NCBI RefSeq assembly: GCF_030915385.1
Contig: NZ_CP133268.1
Coordinates: 5,244,001-5,308,000, forward strand
From: Neobacillus sp. PS3-12
GTDB taxonomy: Bacteria; Bacillota; Bacilli; Bacillales; Cytobacillaceae
Direction: 5' to 3'
DNA: 64,000 nucleotides
The position numbers and the translations under genes were made by a program. Of this stretch, positions 1-8,568 are shown in pieces (the stretch's first letter is position 1; every line of letters begins with the position of its first letter). The notes under the pieces are model-generated. The model was not told the DNA's origin. It searched no databases and saw only the letters and a program-made list of their open reading frames with translations.

Positions 1-226
1 TTTTGTTATTTGCCGTTTCACGGTATTTCCAAACAAACACCACGAATAAAACAATTACAGCAACTACAATGATTGTCATTAGAAGTAGTGACCAGTTGAT
101 TAAATGCATAATATCTCTTGCTGCAGGCCCTTTTGGATCGAACACTTTTAGAGTAGTGTCGCATCCGCTTAACAGTAAAATCGGAATAAGAGCTAAAGAT
201 GAAATGAGTAAGCCCTTTTTGGACAT
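1..226 (-). CDS. qoxA: Quinol oxidase subunit II (QoxA), N-terminal part
   Basis: Only the first 75 codons are inside the window; the gene continues beyond base 1. The translation starts MSKKGLLISSLALIPILLLS and then has a lipobox ending in Cys (LLLSGC), so it is a lipoprotein. It continues with VFDPKGPAARDI, the signature that follows the lipobox in QoxA, and a transmembrane segment ending VFVWKYR. QoxA is the membrane-anchored subunit II of the menaquinol-oxidising aa3 (or bo3-type) terminal oxidase of Bacillus. A purine-rich ribosome binding site (complement of CCTTCCCCCCTCC, 232-244) precedes the ATG. The downstream qoxB/C/D genes would lie outside the window. Identification rests on the N-terminus only; a CyoA-type relative is possible. 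Confidence 0.8.
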   Translation of the reverse strand, partial: MSKKGLLISSLALIPILLLSGCDTTLKVFDPKGPAARDIMHLINWSLLLMTIIVVAVIVLFVVFVWKYRETANNK

Positions 227-522
227 TTAGTCCTTCCCCCCTCCATTGTTCAAAAATTGTAAAAATGTTTCTTTGGTGTTGTGACATTTTCCACTTACAA
301 AATAGTATTTTTGTGAAATGGATGTTGTTTCCATGGTTGAATATTATCACAAAACTGTGAACGAAAATGTGACAATTTTTTGACATTTATTTGCAAAAAT
401 ACCTCAATTCGAAATTATCTTAAAATAGCTAGTAAACTAGTTATGTCTTTGTTTTTTGAAATGATCATGAGATAATAATTGTGATTTTTAAAAAGAAATA
501 CATAAGAATAGGAGCAATACCG
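227..522. other. Divergent intergenic region between qoxA and the HesB-like gene
   Basis: AT-rich region holding the upstream signals of two divergent genes. The RBS of qoxA lies at 232-244 on the minus strand and the AGGAG of the next gene at 510-514 on the plus strand. No clear operator or RNA structure was recognised. Confidence 0.5.
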
Positions 523-834
523 ATGAAATGTAAAATTAATCGAAACGCTGCAAAAGAATTAAAGAAAATGCTGGCAAAAGAAGAGGCCGAAGGTAAGATG
601 GTTCGGGTTTATGTCACCCATATGCACGGTGATCATGCTCATTATGATCTAATGTTGGACACTCCAACTGAAAACGACGAAGTGGTAAAGACGGATAAGG
701 ATATTGACATAATCCTCGAAAAGGGACATGAATACTTAGATGGGGTTTGGATCCAATATTTTTATGTTCCCCAGGAAGAATGGGTTATTACAAATCCAAC
801 TAAAGACGCAGATGGTCATGGACATCATCATTAA
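523..834 (+). CDS. HesB/IscA-fold family protein with histidine-rich motifs
   Basis: 103 aa. I chose the ATG at 523 because AGGAG (510-514) sits 8 bases before it; an upstream GTG at 481 has no RBS. The N-terminus (NRNAAKELKKMLAKEE) and the overall pattern match the small HesB/IscA-like iron-sulfur biosynthesis fold common in Bacillus. There is no cysteine at the places where IscA-type scaffolds have their three conserved Cys; the only Cys is at residue 3. Instead it has THMHGDHAHYD near residue 35 and a C-terminal HGHHH tail. The family's assembly function is therefore unproven here, and metal binding through His is an inference. It is a single gene, followed by a terminator at 949. Confidence 0.6.
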   Translation: MKCKINRNAAKELKKMLAKEEAEGKMVRVYVTHMHGDHAHYDLMLDTPTENDEVVKTDKDIDIILEKGHEYLDGVWIQYFYVPQEEWVITNPTKDADGHGHHH

Positions 835-1221
835 TTAGTATAAATAGAAAGAATGGGATAGGCTGCTGTATAAAATAACTAGCCGATAGGAACTAGTTAT
901 TGTTATTCGGCCAATTCAAAATCATCATTTTTAATGATATAAAAAGAGAGCCGGAGATATTATTTGATATCTCTAGCTTTTTTTTATATATTTTTCATGA
1001 ATAGTTAGAATACTCCCGTTTAATATAAAATAATTATGTTAACTAGGGATTGCTACGAAACGCTGTTTTTATGTTTTCTAATATAACAAATGGGATTCCA
1101 AGGATAAATGTTTTAACGTTCTGGATAACTTGTTTTTTGTGTGAAAATGAACCAATATTGTCAAAGATTATCGATTATTGGTATTCGCTTTGTTAAATAA
1201 TAGTGATAAGGGGCTATGAAC
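835..1221. other. Intergenic region with hairpin and terminator
   Basis: Contains a short inverted repeat (AATAACTAG at 874-882 with CTAGTTATT at 893-901, no T-run) and the rho-independent terminator at 949-986. The rest is AT-rich, with no coding sequence that I can support. Confidence 0.5.
949..986 (+). terminator. Rho-independent terminator of the HesB-like gene
   Basis: A 12-base stem (AGCCGGAGATAT with ATATCTCTAGCT, one mismatch) around a 6-base loop is followed by a run of T. Confidence 0.8.
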
Positions 1222-2408
1222 TTGGACAAATTTCTTTTTAATAACTTGAATGAAATGGCAGAAAAAATAAATGAGGATGTCATAGGCTGGAGGAGACATT
1301 TACACGAGCATCCAGAATTATCTTTTGAAGAGGAAAAAACGGCACAATTTGTTTATGATATTTTGTCTTCTTTTGGAAATTTGGAACTTTCTCGCCCAAC
1401 AAAAACAAGTGTTATGGCACGTTTAATAGGTGATCAGCCTGGAAAAACGATGGCAATTCGCGCTGATATGGATGCGCTGCCCATACAAGAAGAGAATACG
1501 TTTTACTTTGCTTCAAAAAATCCTGGAGTCATGCATGCCTGTGGTCATGATGGACATACAGCCATGTTACTGGGAACAGCCAAAATTCTATCAGGTTTAA
1601 AAGAAGAAATAAATGGAGAGATCCGCTTCTTTTTCAGCATGCCGAAGAGCTTTATCCGGGCGGGGCAGAAGAAATGGTTCAAGCCGGTGTTATGGATGGT
1701 GTTGATCTTGTTATTGGGGCACATTTGTGGACGCCGATTCAAATAGGTAAAATAGGAGTTGTCTATGGTCCAATGATGGCTTCACCTGATACTTTTTGGA
1801 TCACTGTAAAGGGGCAAGGCGGACATGCTGCGATGCCGCATCAAACAATTGATTCGATTGCTATTGCGTCGCAAATCGTAACAAATCTTCAGCATATTGT
1901 TTCCAGAAATACGGATCCACTTGATCAATTGGTCATTTCAGTTACACAATTTATAGGTGGAACAACCAGTAATGTGATCCCTGGGTCAGTAGAGATGTGT
2001 GGAACAGTGCGCTGTTTTGATCAAGACCTTCGCGAATCTATACCCCGTAAGATGGAGCGTGTGATAAAAGGGATAACGGATGCCCACGAGGCGGACTATA
2101 ATTTTACTTATGAATTTGGCTATCGTCCGGTGGTTAATGATGATGAGGTAACGAAAATACTTGAGGAATCTGTTGTAGAAGTCTTTGGGGAAGAAGCACT
2201 TGACCTTACTCGTCCCAATATGGGAGGGGAAGATTTCTCAGCATTTCAGCAAAAGGCTCCAGGTGCCTTCTTTTTTGTTGGTGCGGGAAATCCCAAAAAA
2301 GGGAGTGCATATCCACATCACCACTCTCGTTTTACAATTGATGAGGATGCGCTTCAAATAGGTGTAAAGACATTTCTTCACGCATCATTTAAGTTTTTGG
2401 AGAAATAG
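1222..2408 (+). pseudogene. M20 family metallo-amidohydrolase, frameshifted
   Basis: Amidohydrolase of the M20/HipO/AmhX type, which removes acyl groups from N-acyl amino acids or peptides using two metal ions. The 5' part has the RADMDALP motif and the metal site ACGHDGHT; after the break come HAEE, the GQGGHAAMPH dimerisation-domain motif, and GGEDFSAF and PHHHSRF near the C-terminus. The reading frame shifts at a run of five T (1630-1634): one more T would restore FQHAEELYPGG. With that base the protein is about 396 aa, normal for the family. TTG at 1222 is preferred over ATG at 1216 because AAGGGG (1208-1213) is only 2 bases from the ATG but 8 from the TTG. It could be a real pseudogene or a homopolymer sequencing error. 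Confidence 0.85.
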
Positions 2409-2437
2409 AAAAAAACAGACTCTTTACAGAGTCTGTT
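2409..2437 (-). terminator. Terminator of the cold shock gene
   Basis: A perfect 10-bp stem (2414-2423 with 2428-2437) with a run of A on its left side, which is a U-run when read on the minus strand. It follows the cold shock gene. Confidence 0.8.
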
Positions 2438-2451
2438 GGATTATTCCTATT

Positions 2452-2652
2452 TTAGGCTTTGCGAAGATTTACTGCCTGTGGTCCTCGTTGACCTTGTTCA
2501 ATTTCAAAGGTTACCTCTTGACCTTCATCAAGAGTTTTGTAACCTTCACCTTGAATTGCGGAAAAATGAACAAATACATCTTCTCCGCCTTCACGCTCGA
2601 TAAAGCCAAAACCTTTTTCACTATTAAACCATTTTACTTTGCCATGTTCCAT
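2452..2652 (-). CDS. Cold shock protein, CspA/CspB family
   Basis: 66 aa, the standard length of a single cold shock domain. RNP1 (KGFGFIE, residues 13-19) and RNP2 (VFVHFSAI, about 26-33) are both intact, so it should bind single-stranded RNA/DNA as an RNA chaperone in the cytoplasm. AGGAGG lies 8 bases before the ATG on the minus strand. It is a single gene, divergent from the AarF-like gene. It resembles the CspB/CspC/CspD group of Bacillus; which paralogue cannot be told from sequence alone. Confidence 0.95.
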   Translation of the reverse strand: MEHGKVKWFNSEKGFGFIEREGGEDVFVHFSAIQGEGYKTLDEGQEVTFEIEQGQRGPQAVNLRKA

Positions 2653-2786
2653 TACTTATGCCTCCTACAAATTACCATTTGTGCTTTTGCTATTATTGAA
2701 CATTTTTGTTCAATAAGCCAAGTTTATCCGAGTAACCAATTTTTTATACAAAATATCTTTAAAAGAAATTAAAGGAAGTGCTTTAA

Positions 2787-4469
2787 GTGATCCGAAAAAG
2801 GATTCGTCATCTACAACGATACCGTGAAATTGTGAATGCTTTTATTCGCCACGGTTTTGGATTTACTATTAAAGAATTGGGCCTTTCTGAACTGCTATCC
2901 TTTCCAAAGAGACTTTTCCCAGAAGGAACGAAAGGTTCATTTAATAAATCGACAGGTGAACGAATTCGACTCTTTCTGGAGGAGCTTGGGCCAACGTTTG
3001 TTAAAATTGGCCAGGTTGCCAGCACAAGATATGATGTTCTTCCCGCTGATATTATTTCAGAATTAGAGAATTTGCAGGATCAAGCCCCTCCGTTCCCATA
3101 TGAAAATGTTCAGAAAATTATCGAAGATGAGCTCGGCCATCCAATTGCAGATCTTTTTAAAGAGTTTAACGAGGAGCCGCTTGCTGCTGCATCAATAGGA
3201 CAAGTGCATTATGCCGTTCTAAAGACAGGAGAGCCGGTAGCGATTAAAATTCAACGTCCAAATATGAAAGGAACGATTGAAACAGATCTGGAGATTCTTC
3301 AAGATTTAGCCCTTTTAGCTGAACAACGCCTTGACTGGGCAGCACACTATCAAATAAGGGATATTGTAGATGAATTGGCTAAATCACTTCTGGAAGAATT
3401 GGATTATTCAATTGAGGGGCGGAATTCAGAGAAAATTGCTAATCAATTCAAAAATGATTCAGGAATTGTTATTCCTAAGGTATATTGGGAGTATACCACC
3501 AAAAAAGTACTAACAATGGAGTATGTGGAAGGAATCAAGCTGAATGAAGCTGAAAAGCTGAAAGAAGCTGGTAACAACCCAAAAGAACTTGCCAAAAACG
3601 TTGTGAATTCCATCCTTAAACAAATATTAGTCGAAGGCTATTTTCACGGTGATCCACACCCGGGGAACGTCTTAGCATTACCAGGTGATGACCTTGTTTT
3701 TCTCGATTTTGGTATGGTTGGCCGATTATCATCTGAAATGAAAAATAACCTTGCCTCTTTGGTTATTGCGCTGATGAGAAAAAAAACAGATGATGTTGTA
3801 AAATCAATTATGCATATGGGAATTGTCCCTGAAGATATAGATGTTATGAGCTTGAGAGCAGATGTTGACCGCCTATATGAAAAATACTATGATGTTGCGT
3901 TAAGTACGACCAGTTTGGCTCAAGTTATTGGTGATTTATTTGCAGTTGCCTATCGTCACCATATCCGCATTCCCTCAGATTTAACCTTATTAGGCAAAAC
4001 ATTGCTTACGATGGAAGGGATGGTTGTAAAACTCGATCCAGAAATAAGCATCTTGAAAGTTGCTGAACCTTTTGGAAAACGGCTGTTAATGGAACGATAC
4101 GAACCAAAAAAGGTAGCTGGAAATGTCTGGGATCAACTTGTAGAAATGGGCGGATTTGTTAATGATTTACCAAAGACCTTAAACGAAATCTCGCTATTAT
4201 TAAAAAAGGGTAAGGTTAAACAAGAAATTTCGTTTCCTGATAGTGATAAGATTATAAATAAACTTAATCGTATAAGTAACCGAATAGCATTTAGCATCAG
4301 TTTGCTATCATTTAGTATCGTTTTTATGGGTCTTATAATCGGTTCATCGCTTTCTGGAAAAACATCAACATTTCTGCTAAAAATACCGACTGTTGAAATT
4401 GGTTTCGGGGTAACGGTATTTATGTTTTTATTTCTTATATATTCCATTTTTAAGTCGGGGAAATTCTAA
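2787..4469 (+). CDS. AarF/UbiB/ABC1 family atypical kinase
   Basis: 560 aa. GTG start with AAAGGAAG (2771-2778) 8 bases upstream. The family's signature motifs are present: KIGQ in FVKIGQVASTR (residues 73-76), the Ala-rich nucleotide loop AAASIGQVH, the catalytic lysine in VAIKIQRP, HGDPHPGN (about 286) and DFGMVGRL (about 306). Two hydrophobic segments at the C-terminus (about 495-515 and 535-555) should anchor it in the membrane. UbiB/ABC1 proteins are ATPase-like kinases that support isoprenoid-quinone metabolism; in this menaquinone-using organism the exact role is unknown. It is transcribed alone, with a terminator at 4470. Confidence 0.9.
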   Translation: MIRKRIRHLQRYREIVNAFIRHGFGFTIKELGLSELLSFPKRLFPEGTKGSFNKSTGERIRLFLEELGPTFVKIGQVASTRYDVLPADIISELENLQDQAPPFPYENVQKIIEDELGHPIADLFKEFNEEPLAAASIGQVHYAVLKTGEPVAIKIQRPNMKGTIETDLEILQDLALLAEQRLDWAAHYQIRDIVDELAKSLLEELDYSIEGRNSEKIANQFKNDSGIVIPKVYWEYTTKKVLTMEYVEGIKLNEAEKLKEAGNNPKELAKNVVNSILKQILVEGYFHGDPHPGNVLALPGDDLVFLDFGMVGRLSSEMKNNLASLVIALMRKKTDDVVKSIMHMGIVPEDIDVMSLRADVDRLYEKYYDVALSTTSLAQVIGDLFAVAYRHHIRIPSDLTLLGKTLLTMEGMVVKLDPEISILKVAEPFGKRLLMERYEPKKVAGNVWDQLVEMGGFVNDLPKTLNEISLLLKKGKVKQEISFPDSDKIINKLNRISNRIAFSISLLSFSIVFMGLIIGSSLSGKTSTFLLKIPTVEIGFGVTVFMFLFLIYSIFKSGKF

Positions 4470-4502
4470 AGTAACTAGTATTTACTAGTTGCTTTATTTT
4501 TG
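4470..4502 (+). terminator. Terminator after the AarF-like gene
   Basis: A stem of about 9 bp (AGTAACTAG with CTAGTTGCT, one G-U pair) is followed by TTTATTTTTG. Confidence 0.7.
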
Positions 4503-4688
4503 TATATTTTTTGAACGCAATTGGTCTTTCTTTTTCTAATATTTATTAATGATATAATGAATATGTAGCTTTAATACAAACACAAATGTTTTGGCAGCAG
4601 GATAATAAGAGGGGCTGTCTTTTTTGTTGTACTAAAAAGGTAAAGCAAATTTTGAGAAGTCAATCCAAACAGTAAAGGGGTGGTCGGG

Positions 4689-5090
4689 ATGGAAACCTGG
4701 AAAAGCCAATTAATGGATGGGATTGAAGATTTACAGCCTTATCTAGAAAGCAAGGAAATTAATTCTTACGAAGCTGTAAAAGAATATTTTAAAAATGTGT
4801 TCAGTAATTTTTTAAATCGCGTGGAGGAAAGTAAATCAGGTATAACTGAAAGAAAACATGAACTTTATCTATATTTGGGTAACCTGTCAATGGCTGTAAT
4901 TGACCAAGAAGATACTATAACAGTTTGGTCATTATCATCCAAAGAAAGTGGGATTATTGCAATCCTGGACTTTGAAAAAGGACATTGTTTTGTTAAATAT
5001 GTAAATCCAATTAGAATTGTATATTTAAGCGAAAGTGAAATTGAAAAAATTTTCGAACAAGGATTTTTGCAGTCGATACAGGGTCATTAA
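4689..5090 (+). CDS. Small acidic protein of unknown function
   Basis: 133 aa from the ATG at 4689; AAAGGGG (4674-4680) is 8 bases upstream, so this start is preferred over the overlapping GTG at 4680. The sequence has a helical N-terminal half (METWKSQLMDGIEDLQPYLE) and a C-terminal half of alternating hydrophobic residues that looks like a beta sheet. There is no signal peptide or transmembrane segment. I do not recognise a family. It is a monocistronic gene between two terminators, just upstream of catalase but not co-transcribed with it. Confidence 0.7.
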   Translation: METWKSQLMDGIEDLQPYLESKEINSYEAVKEYFKNVFSNFLNRVEESKSGITERKHELYLYLGNLSMAVIDQEDTITVWSLSSKESGIIAILDFEKGHCFVKYVNPIRIVYLSESEIEKIFEQGFLQSIQGH

Positions 5091-5096
5091 TTTATT

Positions 5097-5144
5097 AAGG
5101 GGACAAACCTTGTTGTATATACCGAGGAATTGTCTCCTTTTTTT
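5097..5144 (+). terminator. Terminator after the unknown gene
   Basis: A 10-bp stem (AAGGGGACAA at 5097-5106 with TTGTCTCCTT at 5130-5139) is followed by a T-run. Confidence 0.75.
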
Positions 5145-5282
5145 ATAATCTTGGAATGATTCCTATTTAGAGTTAATACCCTTTATTAGATACTAAGCAT
5201 TCGTAATATCTGTCGTAATATTATTTATTGAATACTTTTACTATTAATCCAATTTACCTAAATTTGTTTACGAGGTGATAGG

Positions 5283-6743
5283 ATGAGTAATGAGAAGAAA
5301 AAATTAACAACTGGTAATGGTGCGCCGATTGGCGATAATCAAAATTCAATTACTGCAGGAGCGCAGGGACCTACTCTAATTCAAGATGTTCATTTACTTG
5401 AAAAATTAGCACATTTTAATCGGGAACGTGTACCAGAGCGGGTTGTACATGCAAAAGGAGCAGGGGCGCATGGATTTTTTGAGGTGACAAAGGATTTATC
5501 TAAATTTACAAAAGCGAAAGTTTTTAATAGTGTTGGAAAGCGAACACCATTGTTTATACGATTCTCAACTGTTGCTGGTGAACTAGGTTCAGCAGATACC
5601 GTTCGCGACCCAAGAGGATTTGCTGTGAAGTTTTATACTGAAGAAGGCAACTACGATATCGTTGGTAATAACACACCTATTTTCTTTATTCGTGATGCAA
5701 TTAAATTTCCTGATTTCATTCATACTCAGAAAAGAGATCCAAGAACACACTTGAAAAACCTTACTGCCATTTGGGATTTCTGGTCACTGTCGCCAGAGTC
5801 ATTACACCAAGTTACCTATTTGATGGGAGACCGAGGTATACCGGCAACCTTACGCCATATGAACGGATATGGGAGCCATACTTTTAAGTGGGTGAATCAT
5901 GAAGGAAAAACAGTGTGGGTAAAATACCATTTTAAAACAGAGCAAGGGGTAAAAAATTTAACAACTGAAGCTGCAGCTAAGATTGCGGCGGAAAATCCTG
6001 ATTATCATACTGAAGACTTATTTAATGCAATTGAAAAAGGTGACTATCCTGCATGGAAGCTTTATGTTCAAATTATGCCCATAGAGGATGCAAATACGTA
6101 CAAATGGGATCCGTTTGATGTGACAAAAGTGTGGTCACATAAGGATTATCCATTACAAGAGGTTGGTAGGATGGTCTTGAATCGAAACCCGGAAAACTAT
6201 TTTGCCGAGGTGGAACAGGCAACCTTTTCACCTGGTACAATGGTTCCCGGAGTAGAGCCTTCCCCAGACAAAATGCTTCAGGGAAGATTATTTGCCTACT
6301 CTGATGCACATCGCTACCGTGTGGGTGCCAATCATAATTTATTACCGATTAACCGCCCAAAAATCGAAGTAAATAACTACCAGCGGGATGGGTCGATGCG
6401 CTTTGATCATAATGGCGGCGGATCGGTTTACTATGAGCCAAACAGTTTCAGCGGGCCTGAAGAGGTGCCAGATCAAAAACAAACTTCATTTGCAGTAAGC
6501 GGTCTTGCAGAAAGTGCAGCCTACAATCATCATGATCATTATACTCAGGCAGGGAATCTTTTTCGTTTAATGTCAAAAGAAGAACGAGTAAGATTGGTGG
6601 ATAATATTGTTGCCGCAATGAAACCGGTTGAACGTGAAGATATTAAACTTCGCCAAATTCAGCACTTTTATAAAGCAGATCCAGAGTTTGGTGAGTGCGT
6701 TGCGAATGGGCTTAAATTATCAGTGCCTCAAAAAACAAAATAG
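5283..6743 (+). CDS. katA: Catalase, monofunctional haem type (KatA)
   Basis: 486 aa, the length of small-subunit clade 3 catalases. It breaks hydrogen peroxide down to water and oxygen using haem b. Catalytic His about residue 56 (RVVHAKGAGAHG), distal Asn in VGNNTPIFF about 129 and the proximal haem-ligand Tyr in RLFAYSDAHRYR about 339 are all present. GAGGTG (5272-5277) precedes the ATG. In Bacillus this gene is normally repressed by PerR; I looked upstream and did not find a convincing PerR box. It ends at a bidirectional terminator shared with the convergent exporter gene. Confidence 0.97.
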   Translation: MSNEKKKLTTGNGAPIGDNQNSITAGAQGPTLIQDVHLLEKLAHFNRERVPERVVHAKGAGAHGFFEVTKDLSKFTKAKVFNSVGKRTPLFIRFSTVAGELGSADTVRDPRGFAVKFYTEEGNYDIVGNNTPIFFIRDAIKFPDFIHTQKRDPRTHLKNLTAIWDFWSLSPESLHQVTYLMGDRGIPATLRHMNGYGSHTFKWVNHEGKTVWVKYHFKTEQGVKNLTTEAAAKIAAENPDYHTEDLFNAIEKGDYPAWKLYVQIMPIEDANTYKWDPFDVTKVWSHKDYPLQEVGRMVLNRNPENYFAEVEQATFSPGTMVPGVEPSPDKMLQGRLFAYSDAHRYRVGANHNLLPINRPKIEVNNYQRDGSMRFDHNGGGSVYYEPNSFSGPEEVPDQKQTSFAVSGLAESAAYNHHDHYTQAGNLFRLMSKEERVRLVDNIVAAMKPVEREDIKLRQIQHFYKADPEFGECVANGLKLSVPQKTK

Positions 6744-6744
6744 T

Positions 6745-6782
6745 AAAAATTCCCTTGTCACCATAGTGACAGGGGAATTTTG
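6745..6782. terminator. Bidirectional terminator between katA and the EamA gene
   Basis: A long stem (AAAATTCCCTTGTCAC with GTGACAGGGGAATTTT) has A-rich and T-rich flanks, so it can serve both converging genes. Confidence 0.85.
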
Positions 6783-6787
6783 TGATT

Positions 6788-7657
6788 TTATTTTGAATAT
6801 CTTGAAAATATAAAACATCCAGCTATAACAATGATACTGCCTGCGAATTCGGCCCATTTGAGCGTTTCATGTAAAATAAAAAAGGCGAGGATCGCTGTAA
6901 AGATCGGATTAAAGTTCAAAAAGATCCCAGCTTTTACGGTCCCAATCTTTTGTACACCAATATTCCACAGAGTCATACAAACAACAGTAGAAACAACTCC
7001 TGTATAGACAATTGCAAGGATGAATGGAACATCTATATTTGTAATCTGAAAGCCTTTTAAGTTAAATGGTAATAACATTACGACTCCAAAAAAACCTGAA
7101 TAAAAGGTTGCTATAATAGGCGGCACTTTTTTCATTGCCCACTTGGCCATAACAGAGTAAATTCCCCACAGCATAACGGCTGCAACCATCCATAAATCAC
7201 CATTATTAAAATGAAGGGACAAAACTCGGTTGAGTGAACCCTTTGACAGGACAATCAATACGCCAAAAAGCGATAAAAGCATCGCCAGCAATTGCTGGAA
7301 TTTTATTTTTTCATGAAGAAAGAGGGCAGAAGCAAGAGCAATGGTAAGTGGATTTAATGTAGAAATCAAACCAGTATTGATCGCTGATGTTTGGGCAATT
7401 GCTAAAAATTGAAAGATATTAAAAAGAACTACGCCTGTAACCCCCATTAACAATAATGGTAGAATAGAATCTTTTGATGGAAGCATTTTTCCGCCATTTT
7501 TTTTTAACAAAGGGAACAGGACGACGATGGCAATGGTCCAACGCAATATTGTTAACATAAGGGGCGTAGCATGACCGATAAGAAACTTGCTATAAACAAA
7601 ATTCCCTCCCCAAAGAAAGCTCGTTAACAGTAGTATCAAGACGTAAAATATAGGCAT
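6788..7657 (-). CDS. EamA/DMT family transporter
   Basis: 289 aa with about ten hydrophobic segments arranged as two EamA repeats (FLWGGNFVYSKF near the start, MLWGIYSVMAKW about residue 162). Members of the drug/metabolite transporter superfamily usually export amino acids or other metabolites; the substrate cannot be read from sequence. AAAGGAG lies just upstream of the ATG on the minus strand. It is a single gene, convergent with katA. Confidence 0.9.
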   Translation of the reverse strand: MPIFYVLILLLTSFLWGGNFVYSKFLIGHATPLMLTILRWTIAIVVLFPLLKKNGGKMLPSKDSILPLLLMGVTGVVLFNIFQFLAIAQTSAINTGLISTLNPLTIALASALFLHEKIKFQQLLAMLLSLFGVLIVLSKGSLNRVLSLHFNNGDLWMVAAVMLWGIYSVMAKWAMKKVPPIIATFYSGFFGVVMLLPFNLKGFQITNIDVPFILAIVYTGVVSTVVCMTLWNIGVQKIGTVKAGIFLNFNPIFTAILAFFILHETLKWAEFAGSIIVIAGCFIFSRYSK

Positions 7658-7890
7658 TTAAGGGTGCTCCTTTGGATTTAAATGCAGCAAAACCTTTTCT
7701 TAAAATTTGAGTCTATATTCTCAAAAACTATTTTATCAAATTTTAAAATATTGAGATATAATAATATTAAGAATTGTAAAATACAACCAATCTTTTTGAT
7801 ACTTCTAAAAATAAACTCTATCAAAAAAAAGTTTACCCTTAGGGATAAAATAATCACTTAAAAAATATGATGTGATAAGGGGGGATTATT

Positions 7891-8385
7891 TTGGACATTC
7901 GAGTGATTGAAAGGGAAGAAATGAAAGTTGTTGGCATTCCGTGGAATGGAACCTATGCACAAATGGATCAAATTCCATTTCTATTTGCCAGGATGAAACA
8001 ACGCTCTGATGAGGTACTCTTTCAAAGGAATCAGAATATTTTTATAGCTCCCTTCCATGGGAGAGAGACGGAACTGACGTATTATGTCACTGTGCCGGTT
8101 GAAGAGATTACTTATATACCTGAAGGAATGACTGGTTTTACCATTCCAGAAAAAAATTATGTATTTTGTACACACAATGGAATGGCAGCGGAGATTGAAC
8201 ATACATACCAAAGGATAGAGGCTTGGATGGAGGAATACGGCTATGAACAGGACAATCAGGCTCTTAGTTTAGAAGTTTATAACTCTAATATAAATGAAAT
8301 TGACTTTTCTGATGAGTTGATAAAGTTTGAAATCTATATTCCTGTAAAGAAATACAGTAAAATTCAGTATAAGTATAACTTTTAA
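7891..8385 (+). CDS. GyrI-like/AraC effector-binding domain protein
   Basis: 164 aa, TTG start with AAGGGGGGAT (7878-7887) just upstream. The opening (MDIRVIEREEMKVVGIPWNG) and the tail EFEIYIPVKK-like pattern (FEIYIPVKK) are typical of stand-alone effector-binding (SOUL/GyrI-like) domains, which bind hydrophobic or cationic small molecules. There is no DNA-binding domain. It is a single cytoplasmic gene and its ligand is unknown. Confidence 0.8.
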   Translation: MDIRVIEREEMKVVGIPWNGTYAQMDQIPFLFARMKQRSDEVLFQRNQNIFIAPFHGRETELTYYVTVPVEEITYIPEGMTGFTIPEKNYVFCTHNGMAAEIEHTYQRIEAWMEEYGYEQDNQALSLEVYNSNINEIDFSDELIKFEIYIPVKKYSKIQYKYNF

Positions 8386-8470
8386 GATCAAACCAGAGTT
8401 AGAATTCCAAACTTTTTATTACAATTAGCTGTCTTTTCATAAAAAACATATAAACATTTGATAAAATATA

Positions 8471-8507
8471 AACATGAGGAAAGTTTGTCTTCCTCATGTT
8501 TTTTATT
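8471..8507 (+). terminator. Terminator after the GyrI-like gene
   Basis: A perfect 11-bp stem (AACATGAGGAA with TTCCTCATGTT) is followed by TTTTTATT. Confidence 0.85.
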
Positions 8508-8568
8508 AATCGTTGTGAAATATTGAACAAAATGATAATTTTGATTCTTCCTAGATGGGCGTGATCAT

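Noticed and set aside
18..386. 122-codon minus-strand frame at the window start
   Set aside because: It overlaps the qoxA start in another frame; the qoxA frame has a lipobox and RBS, this one has neither.
5145..5282. PerR box upstream of katA
   Set aside because: I looked for TTATAATNATTATAA; the AT-rich stretches there match too poorly to call a site.
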